64,000 nt of DNA. Source: an uncultured Hungatella sp. (GTDB lineage Bacteria; Bacillota; Clostridia; Lachnospirales; Lachnospiraceae). The first letter of the stretch is position 1; each line of letters opens with the position of its first letter. The DNA lies in NCBI GenBank assembly GCA_949879025.1, contig CATLBO010000003.1, positions 1 through 64,000 of the forward strand, in the 5' to 3' direction. This document shows positions 16,485-25,408 of this stretch, piece after piece. A model generated the notes under the pieces. The model saw only the letters and a list, made by a program, of their open reading frames with translations. It had not been told where the DNA came from and did no database searches. The position numbers and the translations under genes are program-made.

Positions 16485-17873
16485 TCACTTCCCAAGAAGG
16501 TTTTCCCCCACTTTTACGATATCTCCGGCCCCCATAGTTATCAACAGATCACCCTTGACACAATTTTCTAAAATAAATGTCTCGATTTCATCAAACGATG
16601 AAAAATAGTGGGCCTTTGTACCCAAAGCCTCTATTTTTGCGGCGATATCCCCAGAACTGATGCCCAAATCATCGGTTTCCCTGGCTGCATAAATATCTGC
16701 CAATACCACCTCGTCCGCTTCCGCCAGGCTCCTGGCAAACTCATCAAGAAATGCTTTTGTCCTGGTATACGTGTGGGGCTGGAACACGCACCACAGCTTT
16801 TTATGCGGATAATTCTTTGCCGCTGCCAGAGTAGCCGCTATCTCCCTTGGATGGTGCGCATAATCATCAATAATGGTAACCCCGCAGATCTCTCCCTTTT
16901 TCTCAAATCTGCGATCCGTTCCCGCAAAATCCGCCAGACCTTTCTTAATATGTTCCAAGCTGACCCCCAGTTCCCGGCAAAGCGCAATAGCTGCCAGCGC
17001 ATTGAAAACATTATGCTCCCCTGGCACTCCTAAAGTAATCCTCTCTGCTTTCTCGCCGTGAATCAGCAGGTCAAAAGTATCCCTGGAATACTCATCATAC
17101 GTAATATGCCCTGCGCTGTAATCGCTGCCCTGATTCTTCCCCACTGTTACAATGCGGCATTTCAGCCCTTCTGTAATCTGCTGATACATGTCAATATCAC
17201 TGTTAATAATCAGCACGCCGTCTTTTGGCAGCTTCTCTGCAAACTTCCGGAATGAACTGCGGATATGGTTAATATCCTTAAAATAGTCCAAGTGATCCTC
17301 CTCAATATTCAGAATCACTGCCATATTAGGGAAAAAGGACAAAAAGCTGTCTGTATACTCGCAGGCCTCTGTAACAAAAATGTCAGATCCGCCTACCCGG
17401 ATATTGCCTCCAATAGAATGAAGAATCCCTCCAACCGATATGGTTGGGTCCTTGTCTGCAGCCAAAAGAATATCCGCCGCCATGGATGTGGTAGTGGTCT
17501 TCCCGTGAGTTCCTGCAATTGCTGCCGCATATCTGTAGTTCTTCATCATCTGTCCCAAAAGCTGGGCTCGGCTCAGCATAGGAATGCCTGCCTCCTTAAC
17601 TGCCTGATACTCAGGATTATCTGAATGTACAGCCGCCGTATAGACAGCCACGCAGATCCTCCTGCCCAGTTCCTCAATATTGGATGCCTGCTGCCCATAA
17701 AAAATTTGGGCCCCTTTTGCCTTCAAATGTTCTGTCAGTTCTGATTTATGAGAATCTGAACCGGATACTTGGAAGCCCTCTTCCATGAGAACCTCCGCCA
17801 GGCCGCTCATGCTGATGCCCCCGATTCCAATAAAATGTACATGCTCCGGTTTTTGAAAATCTATCTGATACAT
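16485..17873 (-). CDS. murC: UDP-N-acetylmuramate--L-alanine ligase
   Basis: MurC adds L-alanine to UDP-MurNAc in the cytoplasm, starting the peptidoglycan stem peptide. The N-terminal Rossmann domain has HFIGIGGISMSGLAEVL, the central domain has the ATP loop AGTHGKTTTTSM, and the C-terminal domain has DDYAHHPREIAATL, all Mur-ligase signatures. Its 462 residues match the family. ATG 17873 follows GGCGGAGG. On minus a TATAAT (plus 17927-17932) lies 54 bases upstream. It is not in a dcw cluster here; the next gene downstream is dnaD. Confidence 0.96.
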   Translation of the reverse strand: MYQIDFQKPEHVHFIGIGGISMSGLAEVLMEEGFQVSGSDSHKSELTEHLKAKGAQIFYGQQASNIEELGRRICVAVYTAAVHSDNPEYQAVKEAGIPMLSRAQLLGQMMKNYRYAAAIAGTHGKTTTTSMAADILLAADKDPTISVGGILHSIGGNIRVGGSDIFVTEACEYTDSFLSFFPNMAVILNIEEDHLDYFKDINHIRSSFRKFAEKLPKDGVLIINSDIDMYQQITEGLKCRIVTVGKNQGSDYSAGHITYDEYSRDTFDLLIHGEKAERITLGVPGEHNVFNALAAIALCRELGVSLEHIKKGLADFAGTDRRFEKKGEICGVTIIDDYAHHPREIAATLAAAKNYPHKKLWCVFQPHTYTRTKAFLDEFARSLAEADEVVLADIYAARETDDLGISSGDIAAKIEALGTKAHYFSSFDEIETFILENCVKGDLLITMGAGDIVKVGENLLGK

Positions 17874-18136
17874 ACTGGCCTCCGCCTTTTCCTTAATTTA
17901 GGGCAGAGAAAATCCACCCTTTTCTTATTATAATAAAAAAAGATGGGAAAATCTACAGATTCTCCCCTCTTTCTTTTATTCCCATATTTTTCCTTAATTC
18001 TCTTCCGCTAAAATTCCATTTATGTCCCTGGCCACACCACACGATATTGTGCTGACCATTTGGCATTACATGCAATTATCTCTTTATGTTATTTTGTGGG
18101 GAACTTCACTGTTCCAGCCGCCAGGCAAAGACCGTC

Positions 18137-19102
18137 TTACTGCTTTCCCGCTTTCATCTCCTCCATTGTGGGATAAGAAGCAATAGCCCCATGCTTTGTA
18201 ACGCTGATACCGCAGAACCTATTGGCAAATTCCAAATAATCCGCCATCTTCTCTCCTGTCACCTGTTCCAGGATGTCCGCCGTCACATGGTCTTTGGCCA
18301 GGCAGTGCAAAAAGGAACCAATAAACCCGTCCCCGGCTCCTGTAGTGTCCAACGCCTTCACTCTCTTCCCTGCTGCCGCACCTTTATTATGAGCCGTATA
18401 ACACTCTGCCCCGTCGGAACCCTTTGTATAGATTACCATGCGGGTATTGCCTTTCAAAAGCCCGGGAAGCGCCTTCTCAATATCACTGCATCCTGTAATA
18501 AACTCCAGCTCTTCATCCGATATTTTCAGCACATGGGCAAGAGGCATAAATTCCAAAACCGCCTCCCGCAGTTTTCCCGTATCTGCCCATAGCTGCAGAC
18601 GCAGATTCGGGTCAAAGCTAATGAGGGCCCCTTTCTTAACTGCATACTGAATAGCCTTTCTGTGAGCTTCCTTCATAGGAAAATCCCCCAGCGACACCGA
18701 ACAGAAATGAAGGGCAAAGGCATCTTCAAACCACTCTTCTTTCACATCTTCCGGCCTCAAAAGCATATCCGCCCCTGGTTTCCGGTAAAAGGAAAACTCT
18801 CGATTCCCGTCGCCTTTAAGCGCCACAAAAGCCAGCGAAGTATTCGCCTCTTTTGTCCGCTTTACATACTGGCATCCAATCCCACAGGCCACAAACTCAT
18901 CTACAATCTTATCCCCAAAGGGATCATCCCCCAGCTGAGTTATCATGGCTGCTTCCCCGCCTAGTTTCACAAAAGCTCCGCACACATTAGCCGGCGCCCC
19001 GCCTACAGCAGGCTGAAACCCCTTCACATTCTTTAGCTCTTTCCCAGTCTCCTCTGGAATACAATCAATCAGCGCCTCGCCGATTGCCAGCAGTCTCTTC
19101 AT
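18137..19102 (-). CDS. PfkB-family sugar kinase, probably fructokinase
   Basis: This ATP-dependent kinase probably makes fructose 6-phosphate. It starts with LLAIGEALIDCIPEE and has the first PfkB signature AVGGAPANVCGAFVKLGG. The second signature LDTTGAGDGFIGSFL carries the catalytic aspartate and anion hole. The whole sequence resembles ScrK-type fructokinases, but related kinases for other sugars cannot be excluded. ATG 19102 follows GAGGAGG. No sucrose transporter or hydrolase gene is adjacent, so the source of the sugar is not shown by context. Confidence 0.85.
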   Translation of the reverse strand: MKRLLAIGEALIDCIPEETGKELKNVKGFQPAVGGAPANVCGAFVKLGGEAAMITQLGDDPFGDKIVDEFVACGIGCQYVKRTKEANTSLAFVALKGDGNREFSFYRKPGADMLLRPEDVKEEWFEDAFALHFCSVSLGDFPMKEAHRKAIQYAVKKGALISFDPNLRLQLWADTGKLREAVLEFMPLAHVLKISDEELEFITGCSDIEKALPGLLKGNTRMVIYTKGSDGAECYTAHNKGAAAGKRVKALDTTGAGDGFIGSFLHCLAKDHVTADILEQVTGEKMADYLEFANRFCGISVTKHGAIASYPTMEEMKAGKQ

Positions 19103-19215
19103 AATTCTATTGCCTCCTCTGCATAATTATAATTTACCGAATTTTCCCCATTTTCGGCCCCTTGCTTCATGATCCATGGACTCCCTGCCTTTGCCCGAGG
19201 GAATCCCTGCATCTC

Positions 19216-19902
19216 TTATTTCCCGCCTGTCGGAATAAATCTGGCAATTCTCCCTGCAAACTCTGCGATGTTCTGCGTCTGCAAAATCACTTTCCCCGGC
19301 CCCACAAGCCTTGTTAAAAACAGTCCTTCGCCGCCAAAGAAAATATTTCCCAGACCTTTCACGGTCTCAATCTCATACCCAACCGTCTTCTCAAAGGCCA
19401 CCACATTGCCGGTATCTACTTTAAGCACTTCTCCTGCATCCAGATGTTTTTCCACCATATCCCCATCAATCTCCAGGAAAGCCATCCCCTGTCCGTTTAT
19501 ATCCTGCAGAATAAATCCTTCGCCGCCAAAAAGCCCTGCCGAAAACTTTTTGGTAAATGTAATATCAAGATTAACGCTGTCCTGAGCACACAAAAAAGCA
19601 CCTTTCTGGCAGATAAGCCCCCCATTTACGCTGACATCTACAGGCAGAATCCGCCCTGCCACCGTGGAAGCAAATGCAATCATTGCTCCTGCCCTTTCTG
19701 CCCGGTATGTGGCCATAAACAGGGACTCTCCAGAAAACATGCGCCCCAGCCCTTTCATCAATCCTCCTTTCGTGTTAGTGGACATCTCTACCCCGTCTGT
19801 CATCCAGGCCATGCCTCCGGACTGCGTATACATGCTTTCCCCCGGCGCATCAAACATCACCTCAATGGCTGGCATCGTATCTCCAATTACCCGATACTGC
19901 AT
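19216..19902 (-). CDS. AIM24/TIGR00266-type beta-sandwich protein
   Basis: This protein matches the TIGR00266 group related to yeast AIM24. It is rich in short beta strands with Gly turns (SAGLFGGEGFILQDINGQG, LGNIFFGGEGLFLTRLVG), and the repeated FGGEG..L segments are typical of the fold. There is no signal peptide or membrane segment. Function is unknown across the group. ATG 19902 follows GGGGAG. It lies 113 bases upstream of the PfkB kinase gene on the same strand. Confidence 0.8.
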   Translation of the reverse strand: MQYRVIGDTMPAIEVMFDAPGESMYTQSGGMAWMTDGVEMSTNTKGGLMKGLGRMFSGESLFMATYRAERAGAMIAFASTVAGRILPVDVSVNGGLICQKGAFLCAQDSVNLDITFTKKFSAGLFGGEGFILQDINGQGMAFLEIDGDMVEKHLDAGEVLKVDTGNVVAFEKTVGYEIETVKGLGNIFFGGEGLFLTRLVGPGKVILQTQNIAEFAGRIARFIPTGGK

Positions 19903-20036
19903 GAAATAATTCTCCCCTTTCCCAGTTAAATCCTGTTATTATTTTAATCTTATCGCATACAGAAAAATGATTCAAGTTTTTTGCTCTTTTTTTACAAAAT
20001 TTTTCAATTTATATGCCATTTTTACATATTTTGTTT

Positions 20037-20042
20037 TATAAT
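20037..20042 (+). promoter_or_regulatory. -10 box for the class A PBP gene
   Basis: A perfect TATAAT lies 31 bases before ATG 20073 in an AT-rich stretch. No convincing -35 is visible at the usual distance. Confidence 0.45.
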
Positions 20043-20072
20043 AAAATCATCAATAAGAAAGGATTCTTTGAC

Positions 20073-23000
20073 ATGAATTTTATTAAAAAATTCGTCCGAT
20101 TTATTTTTGGTGTCATTTTCAGTATACTGGGAGCTGTCGGATGGCTGCTGCAGACCCTGCTCCAGGTGGTTACCGTACTTCTCATCCTTTGTCTTATAGC
20201 AGGATGTGCAGTCTTTATGAAAGTAAAGCCGCATCTGGAACGCAGCAGGGCAGTGGCGTATGACACCCTGGCCCAGATGGAACGAGAGGATTTCAGCATG
20301 CTTTCCGATACGGAAATCTTTGACAAAAATGGAAAGCGCATCGGCATCATCAATGCAGGCCACTATGAGTATGCGGACATCTCCCGTATCAGCCTGAACC
20401 TTCAAAATGCCTACATAGCCCAGGAAGACCGGCGCTTCAAAACCCACAGCGGCGTTGACTGGATTGCCACTACCCGGGCCGCTTTGGCTCTTGTCAAGCA
20501 CCGCGGCACCATTACTCAGGGCGGAAGCACCATTACCCAGCAGATTATTAAAAATACCTATCTTACTCAGGAAAAGACTTTTACCCGGAAAATGGTGGAA
20601 ATCCTTCTGGCCCCGGAGATTGAAAAGACCTATTCAAAAGCCGACATTATGGAATTCTACTGCAATACCAACTTTTACGGCCATCAATGTTACGGCGTCC
20701 AGGCAGCCAGCCGTTACTATTTCGGAAAAGATGCTTCGGATTTGGAGGTTTATGAAGCAGCTGTCCTGGTGGGGATTAGCAACAGCCCTTCCGCCTATGA
20801 TCCGGTTCTTCATCCAGACGCTGCTTTAAAAAAGCGTAATGAAGTGCTGAAAAGTATGTTGGAAGTGGACATGCTTACTCAGGAAGAATATGAGAAAGCT
20901 GTTTCCCAGTCTCTTTGTATTATCCAGGAGCAGCAGGAAGGAACCGACGACAGTTATCTCACCAGTTATGCCATTCACTGTGCCGCTTTGGAGCTGATGA
21001 AACAGGATGACTTTGAATTCCGCTATACCTTTTCGGACAAGCCTGATTATGATTCTTATATGGAGAAATACACTGCTGTCTATAACGAAAAAAATGACTC
21101 CATTCGAAACGGCGGATACAAAATCTACACATCTCTGGATCAAGATATTCAGAATATGCTTCAAACCAGCCTGGATGAGGTTCTTTCTTCCTACACCGAA
21201 CTGCAGGATAACGGCAAATACGCCCTTCAGGGAGCTGCCGTTATTGTTGACAACCAGTCTAATTATGTAGTGGCCATTGTTGGTGGAAGGGGAACAGAAG
21301 ATCAATTTAACCGGGCATATTTAAGCGCCAGACAGCCAGGCAGCACCATTAAGCCTCTGCTTGACTACGGTCCCGCCTTTGATACGGGAGAATACTATCC
21401 CTCCCGCATTGTGGATGACCACCAATGGGAAGACGGCCCTGCCAACAGCGGCGGCCACTATTACGGGCCTGTTACTGTTCGGGAAGCATTAAACCGCAGC
21501 CTTAACACTGTGGCATGGCAGGTGCTTGAAGATATCGGCATTGATACTGGTTTAAGTTATCTGGATAATATGCATTTCCAGAGATTGACCTATGTGGATA
21601 ACGGCGTTCCTTCTCTAAGCATCGGAGGATTTACCAACGGAGTCCGCATTGTGGATATGGCAAAGGGATTCAGCACTCTGGCCAACAACGGGGTTTACAA
21701 TGACAGAACCTGTATTCTGAAGATTGAACACGAGCAGGAAGGCGATCTTACGGCCCGCACCTATGCCGTCACAAAACAGGTTTACAGCATTGACACCGCC
21801 TTTATGCTTACAGATATTTTAAAAGGAACCATTTCCTCTCCTTACGGAACCGGAAGAGCTCTGAAGCTTTCTGTCGATATGCCTGTAGCCGGAAAGACAG
21901 GAACCACCAACAGCAGCAAAGACACCTGGTTCTGTGGGTATTCCCGCTACTATACTGGCGCTGTCTGGGTGGGCTACGATACCCCCCGGGCCATGCCAGG
22001 CATTTTCGGCAGCACCTATGCAGGGGTTATTTGGAAGAATGTAATGAACCAGCTTCATGAGGGGCTGGAACCATGGGATTGGGAACAGCCGGAAACCGTT
22101 GTAAAAGATTCCTATGACCCGGTTACCGGGGCACGGCTTCATCCTACGTATGCGGCTGCATCCCAGGAAGATTCCTCCCAAAAGCCAATATCCCCTGCAT
22201 CGGCTGCACCGGCCGTTTCTCAGCCGTCTCAGCCAGCTGAGACGGCCCCAGCTGAGACGGCACTGCCAGAAACTTCTCCCGCCGAAACAGTTCCGGCCCA
22301 GACAGCCCCCCATCCCATCGGCCCCGGCTATGCTCCCATTGTCTCCGAAACTCAAGCCTCCGAAAGTGCCTCGGAGATTTTGGTCATACCGGAAACGCCG
22401 CCTTGGGCTTCGGCAGATAACAATACCTTGTTCCTGCAAGGTTCCTCCTTGCCTGGTTCTGGCGAGGCTATATACTATATGACTTCCATGAAGGGCCCTG
22501 GAGCCAATCCCAGCAATCCCAAAAAGTCTGACAGTGAAACCAATGCAGGCACGGTTCCTCCCAGGCCAGGCCCTGGCACGGTGCCGGCTGCCCAGCCCCC
22601 ATCTGAGGAAGAAATCCAGAGCCAGCCGGAAACTTCTTCAGAAAGCACGGAAACCGCCGCTCCCCCGGCCCAGGCGGCATCTGCCTCCCTGCCGCCGGAT
22701 GTTCCATATAAAGAACCGGCTGCCCAGGCAGGCACCAGTCTGGTGGATTATTTCAGCAACAGTTCCGAGCTGCGGGCACGCCAGCATCTTACGGACAAAG
22801 CCCAAAACAAGCTGGTATCAGAACTAGACGGACTCATCACTGCATTTGAGAATGAAACGATCAACTCTGCTGCTGATGTCTATACCATTCGGGATGACTA
22901 TAAAAATATTTCTTTAAAGTTAAAGCAGGTTCAGGACGGAGAAGATCGGAGGGTTCTTTATGACCGATGTGAAAAACGCTGGCTGGAGTTTTCCTCCATT

Positions 23001-23450
23001 ATTGATACCATGGGAGAGTCCATTCGAATCTATGAAGAAAAGCAGGAATTAATGGAAAAGCAGGAGCTTAAAAAAGCAGAAGAACAGGCGGCCCTTGACA
23101 GGAAAAACCAGGAGATTCAGGATCGGATCACTTCTTTTGAAACTGCCCTGCAGATATTGGAAGATATGAAATATCAGTCTTCCGACGCTGAAGCTTTGGC
23201 CAATGCCGCCATAGCCAAACTAGGGGAACTGTATGGCTATGCAGATACAGAAAGTTACCGCATGCGGCTAGACGCCGCTATCCGCCGCATCCGTTCCCTT
23301 CCTACTGAGGCTCAGTGGAATGCGCAGGAAGCCCAGAAACAGGCAGATGCTATGGCTCAGGGGGCGAAAGAACAGCAGGCTCTTTACCAAACGCTTACGG
23401 CAGAGAAACGTTACTGGAATATACCATCTTATGGACCCGGGAGGAATTGA
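20073..23450 (+). CDS. Class A penicillin-binding protein with ~430-residue C-terminal extension
   Basis: This bifunctional enzyme polymerises and crosslinks peptidoglycan outside the membrane. A membrane anchor (about 6-50) precedes a GT51 transglycosylase domain with EDRRFKTHSGVDW and GGSTITQQIIKN. The transpeptidase domain has SxxK in PGSTIKPL (near 420), SxN in NRSLNTVAW and KTGTTNSSKDTW (near 606). From about residue 690 comes a Pro/Ala/Glu/Thr linker (to ~890), then a charged coiled coil to residue 1125, which common PBP1a proteins lack. ATG 20073 after AAAGGA is preferred to the upstream ATG 20013. A small membrane protein starts two bases after the stop. Confidence 0.93.
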   Translation: MNFIKKFVRFIFGVIFSILGAVGWLLQTLLQVVTVLLILCLIAGCAVFMKVKPHLERSRAVAYDTLAQMEREDFSMLSDTEIFDKNGKRIGIINAGHYEYADISRISLNLQNAYIAQEDRRFKTHSGVDWIATTRAALALVKHRGTITQGGSTITQQIIKNTYLTQEKTFTRKMVEILLAPEIEKTYSKADIMEFYCNTNFYGHQCYGVQAASRYYFGKDASDLEVYEAAVLVGISNSPSAYDPVLHPDAALKKRNEVLKSMLEVDMLTQEEYEKAVSQSLCIIQEQQEGTDDSYLTSYAIHCAALELMKQDDFEFRYTFSDKPDYDSYMEKYTAVYNEKNDSIRNGGYKIYTSLDQDIQNMLQTSLDEVLSSYTELQDNGKYALQGAAVIVDNQSNYVVAIVGGRGTEDQFNRAYLSARQPGSTIKPLLDYGPAFDTGEYYPSRIVDDHQWEDGPANSGGHYYGPVTVREALNRSLNTVAWQVLEDIGIDTGLSYLDNMHFQRLTYVDNGVPSLSIGGFTNGVRIVDMAKGFSTLANNGVYNDRTCILKIEHEQEGDLTARTYAVTKQVYSIDTAFMLTDILKGTISSPYGTGRALKLSVDMPVAGKTGTTNSSKDTWFCGYSRYYTGAVWVGYDTPRAMPGIFGSTYAGVIWKNVMNQLHEGLEPWDWEQPETVVKDSYDPVTGARLHPTYAAASQEDSSQKPISPASAAPAVSQPSQPAETAPAETALPETSPAETVPAQTAPHPIGPGYAPIVSETQASESASEILVIPETPPWASADNNTLFLQGSSLPGSGEAIYYMTSMKGPGANPSNPKKSDSETNAGTVPPRPGPGTVPAAQPPSEEEIQSQPETSSESTETAAPPAQAASASLPPDVPYKEPAAQAGTSLVDYFSNSSELRARQHLTDKAQNKLVSELDGLITAFENETINSAADVYTIRDDYKNISLKLKQVQDGEDRRVLYDRCEKRWLEFSSIIDTMGESIRIYEEKQELMEKQELKKAEEQAALDRKNQEIQDRITSFETALQILEDMKYQSSDAEALANAAIAKLGELYGYADTESYRMRLDAAIRRIRSLPTEAQWNAQEAQKQADAMAQGAKEQQALYQTLTAEKRYWNIPSYGPGRN

Positions 23451-23452
23451 CA

Positions 23453-23929
23453 GTGGAAAACAAATCATTTGAAAACGAGCATCATATTGAATCCAGCATG
23501 ATTCCTTCCGGCAGTCCGGAATTGTCTCCAGCTGCCCCTGCCGAAGGCCTTGACGGTTTTGGCAGCCAAGCCCCGTCCCCCAAAGAGAAAGCCGTCTCCG
23601 ATTCCCTTGTTGACAATGTTCCCAAAAAAGCAAAGGATTCCAAATCCAGGGATAAAAAGAAGCCGGTTTCTCCAAATACCGCCTCGCCCTCGGTTCCTGT
23701 ACGCCATTGGTTTGTTACATTGATGTGTATGAATATCCCCGTTATCGGCTGGATCTACCTGGCAATTCTGGCATGCAGCCGTTCCAAGGGGCCTAGGAGG
23801 GATTTTGCAAAAGCTTATTTGCTTTACAAGCTGGTGTTCCTTCTTTTGTCTCTGGCGATTCTGGCTGTTGCCCTTCATTACGGCTTAGAGTTTTTAGACA
23901 AAGTTTTAGCTTATATGGAAATGCTGTAA
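23453..23929 (+). CDS. Small membrane protein coupled to class A PBP, unknown function
   Basis: I do not recognise a family. The ORF track starts it inside the PBP gene, but GTG 23453 lies eight bases after GGGAGG and just past the PBP stop, giving 158 residues. The N-terminal ~75 residues are polar and Ser/Pro/Lys-rich, probably disordered. Two hydrophobic segments follow (WFVTLMCMNIPVIGWIYLAIL and LLYKLVFLLLSLAILAVAL). The tight spacing suggests co-translation with the PBP and a possible partner role in the membrane. A strong terminator follows. Confidence 0.75.
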   Translation: MENKSFENEHHIESSMIPSGSPELSPAAPAEGLDGFGSQAPSPKEKAVSDSLVDNVPKKAKDSKSRDKKKPVSPNTASPSVPVRHWFVTLMCMNIPVIGWIYLAILACSRSKGPRRDFAKAYLLYKLVFLLLSLAILAVALHYGLEFLDKVLAYMEML

Positions 23930-23979
23930 AAGAAAGGCGGAAGAGGAGAGCAAAAATACTCCTTTTCCGCCTTTTCTTT
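23930..23979. terminator. Bidirectional terminator
   Basis: GAAAGGCGGAAGAGGAG pairs with CTCCTTTTCCGCCTTTTC around a short A-rich loop. It lies between the convergent ends of the PBP operon and the shikimate-kinase-like gene, with T-rich ends on both strands. Confidence 0.8.
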
Positions 23980-24493
23980 ACAGCCGCTGTTCTATAATCT
24001 TCCGCAGATAATCTACCGTCTGTCCCGCAGTCTGCCCTGTTTCATCCACAGTAATATCCGCATACTTTTCATAATAAGGCACCCGTTCCCTGTACAGATC
24101 CAGAAGCGTCATGCCTTTCTTCAAAACCACACCTCTGTCCACCAGATTGCCGAGACGAGCTTTTACATCCTCATAACTCAGTTTCAAATAGACAATGGTG
24201 CTGATCTCTTTCAGATGTTCCATGGCCTCTTTTCCGTATATGACGCTTCCCCCTGGTGCAATCACCGACAAATCCACATCCAGAGAAGCATTGATCCGGT
24301 TTTCCACTGCCATAAACCCTTCCAGGCCTTCTTGGGCAATGATCTCTTTCAGAAGCCTTTTTTCCCTTTCCTGAATCACAATATCCACATCCACAAAAGA
24401 AAATCCAATGCGTTTCGCCAAAAGTACGCCTACTGTACTTTTTCCGGAAGCCGGCATTCCCACTAATGTAATATTTCTGTCTTTTTTTATCAT
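23978..24493 (-). CDS. Shikimate-kinase-like P-loop kinase, substrate uncertain
   Basis: The 171-residue protein has the AroK fold pattern: Walker A GMPASGKSTVG, FVDVDIVIQ at the Asp-x-Asp site and a lid region LVDRGVVLKKG. Two shikimate-binding features differ. The FR..E arginine site reads FMAVENR, and the GGG motif reads APGGSV. It may act on another small substrate or be a weak shikimate kinase. No other aromatic pathway gene is near. Its ATG overlaps the flavin reductase stop by four bases (ATGA), and it ends a probable operon beginning at the pyrophosphatase. Confidence 0.75.
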   Translation of the reverse strand: MIKKDRNITLVGMPASGKSTVGVLLAKRIGFSFVDVDIVIQEREKRLLKEIIAQEGLEGFMAVENRINASLDVDLSVIAPGGSVIYGKEAMEHLKEISTIVYLKLSYEDVKARLGNLVDRGVVLKKGMTLLDLYRERVPYYEKYADITVDETGQTAGQTVDYLRKIIEQRL

Positions 24494-25092
24494 TTCCGCC
24501 TTCCTTTCTTCTGAACAGAATACCCGAATTTTCCCAGCTTTTCTCCCAGGAGATAGTATTCACCATGGGAATACGCCACCAGGCCGGCATCATTAAGATG
24601 GAATCGGCCTTTCTCATCGATCCGCTCTTTGTCAACCGTCACCCCGGCAACCTCTGCCAGGAACATATCGTGACTCCCCAGCTCTATGACCTGACGAACC
24701 CGGCATTCCAGGTTCACTGGACTTTCTGCTATACCTGGAGCCTGAATACAGAGTGATTCCAAAGGCGTCAAATGCATATCCTTAAATTTATCTGTATCTT
24801 TTCCTGATTTTACACCACAGTAATCTGCAGCATAGACCAGATCTTTTGTCACCAGGTTTACCACAAACTCCCTGGTATCTTTTATAATGTTGTAACTGTA
24901 GCGCTGTTTTCTGACGGAAATTGATACCATCGCCGGATCTGAACAGACTGTTCCCGCCCATGCCACGGTAATGATATTAGGCTTTTCGCCCGGACGTCCG
25001 CAGCTAACCATAACCGCCGGAACAGGATACAGCATATTTCCCGGCTTCCATGCTTCTTTCAAATGTCCCACCACTGCACCTTCTGTCCTCAT
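24490..25092 (-). CDS. Flavin reductase-like FMN-binding protein
   Basis: This is a split-barrel flavoprotein of the flavin reductase/DIM6 type, which binds FMN and can reduce flavins or donate electrons. Family-like features are an early NIITVAWAGTVCSDP segment, VSISVRKQRYSYNIIKDTREFVVNL and the C-terminal YLLGEKLGKFGYSVQKK. It lacks cysteine pairs for an iron centre. ATG 25092 directly follows the TAA of the HicB-like gene with no strong Shine-Dalgarno, so translation is probably coupled. The partner oxidoreductase is not evident. Confidence 0.85.
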   Translation of the reverse strand: MRTEGAVVGHLKEAWKPGNMLYPVPAVMVSCGRPGEKPNIITVAWAGTVCSDPAMVSISVRKQRYSYNIIKDTREFVVNLVTKDLVYAADYCGVKSGKDTDKFKDMHLTPLESLCIQAPGIAESPVNLECRVRQVIELGSHDMFLAEVAGVTVDKERIDEKGRFHLNDAGLVAYSHGEYYLLGEKLGKFGYSVQKKGRRK

Positions 25093-25371
25093 TTAATCAT
25101 TATCCGGCATCAGTTTCACCACGATCATCATCTGCCGCACAAATTCTCCCTCTTGAAGTTCAAGGTCTTCTTCATGGCTTACTTCCGGTAATTCCACAAG
25201 TTCCTCTTCCAGTTCCACACAAATCCAGTTGTAGGCCGCCTCTCTTGCATTGTCCATGGTATCTTCCAGATCAGGGCCATCTGCCTGGCACCCCTCTAAA
25301 TCCGGAAAATAGGCATGATATCCTGGATCTTCTTTATGGGGAGTAAAGACCGCCGGGTAAATAAAAGTCAT
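25093..25371 (-). CDS. Orphan HicB-like protein
   Basis: The 92-residue protein shows the HicB partial RNase H-like fold: TFIYPAVFTPHKEDPGYHAYFPDLEGCQADGPDLEDTM, with the PDLEGC..G pattern, followed by a helix ending NWICVELEE. HicB normally neutralises the HicA mRNA-cleaving toxin, but no HicA-sized gene is beside it and there is no clear C-terminal DNA-binding domain. It may have been recruited as a ligand-binding or regulatory protein. ATG 25371 follows GGAGGA and is preferred to the track start. It sits in an operon between pyrophosphatase and flavin reductase. Confidence 0.8.
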   Translation of the reverse strand: MTFIYPAVFTPHKEDPGYHAYFPDLEGCQADGPDLEDTMDNAREAAYNWICVELEEELVELPEVSHEEDLELQEGEFVRQMMIVVKLMPDND

Positions 25372-25408
25372 AATCCATCCTCCTGGTTCATTTTCTCGTC
25401 CATTCTGC

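Noticed and set aside
16249-16488. 79-residue ORF over the DnaA boxes
   Set aside because: Its LSTLSTIG part comes from the repeated boxes, and it overlaps the murC end without a ribosome site.
25093-25371. Complete HicAB toxin-antitoxin pair
   Set aside because: No HicA-sized gene lies on either side; the neighbours are pyrophosphatase and flavin reductase.
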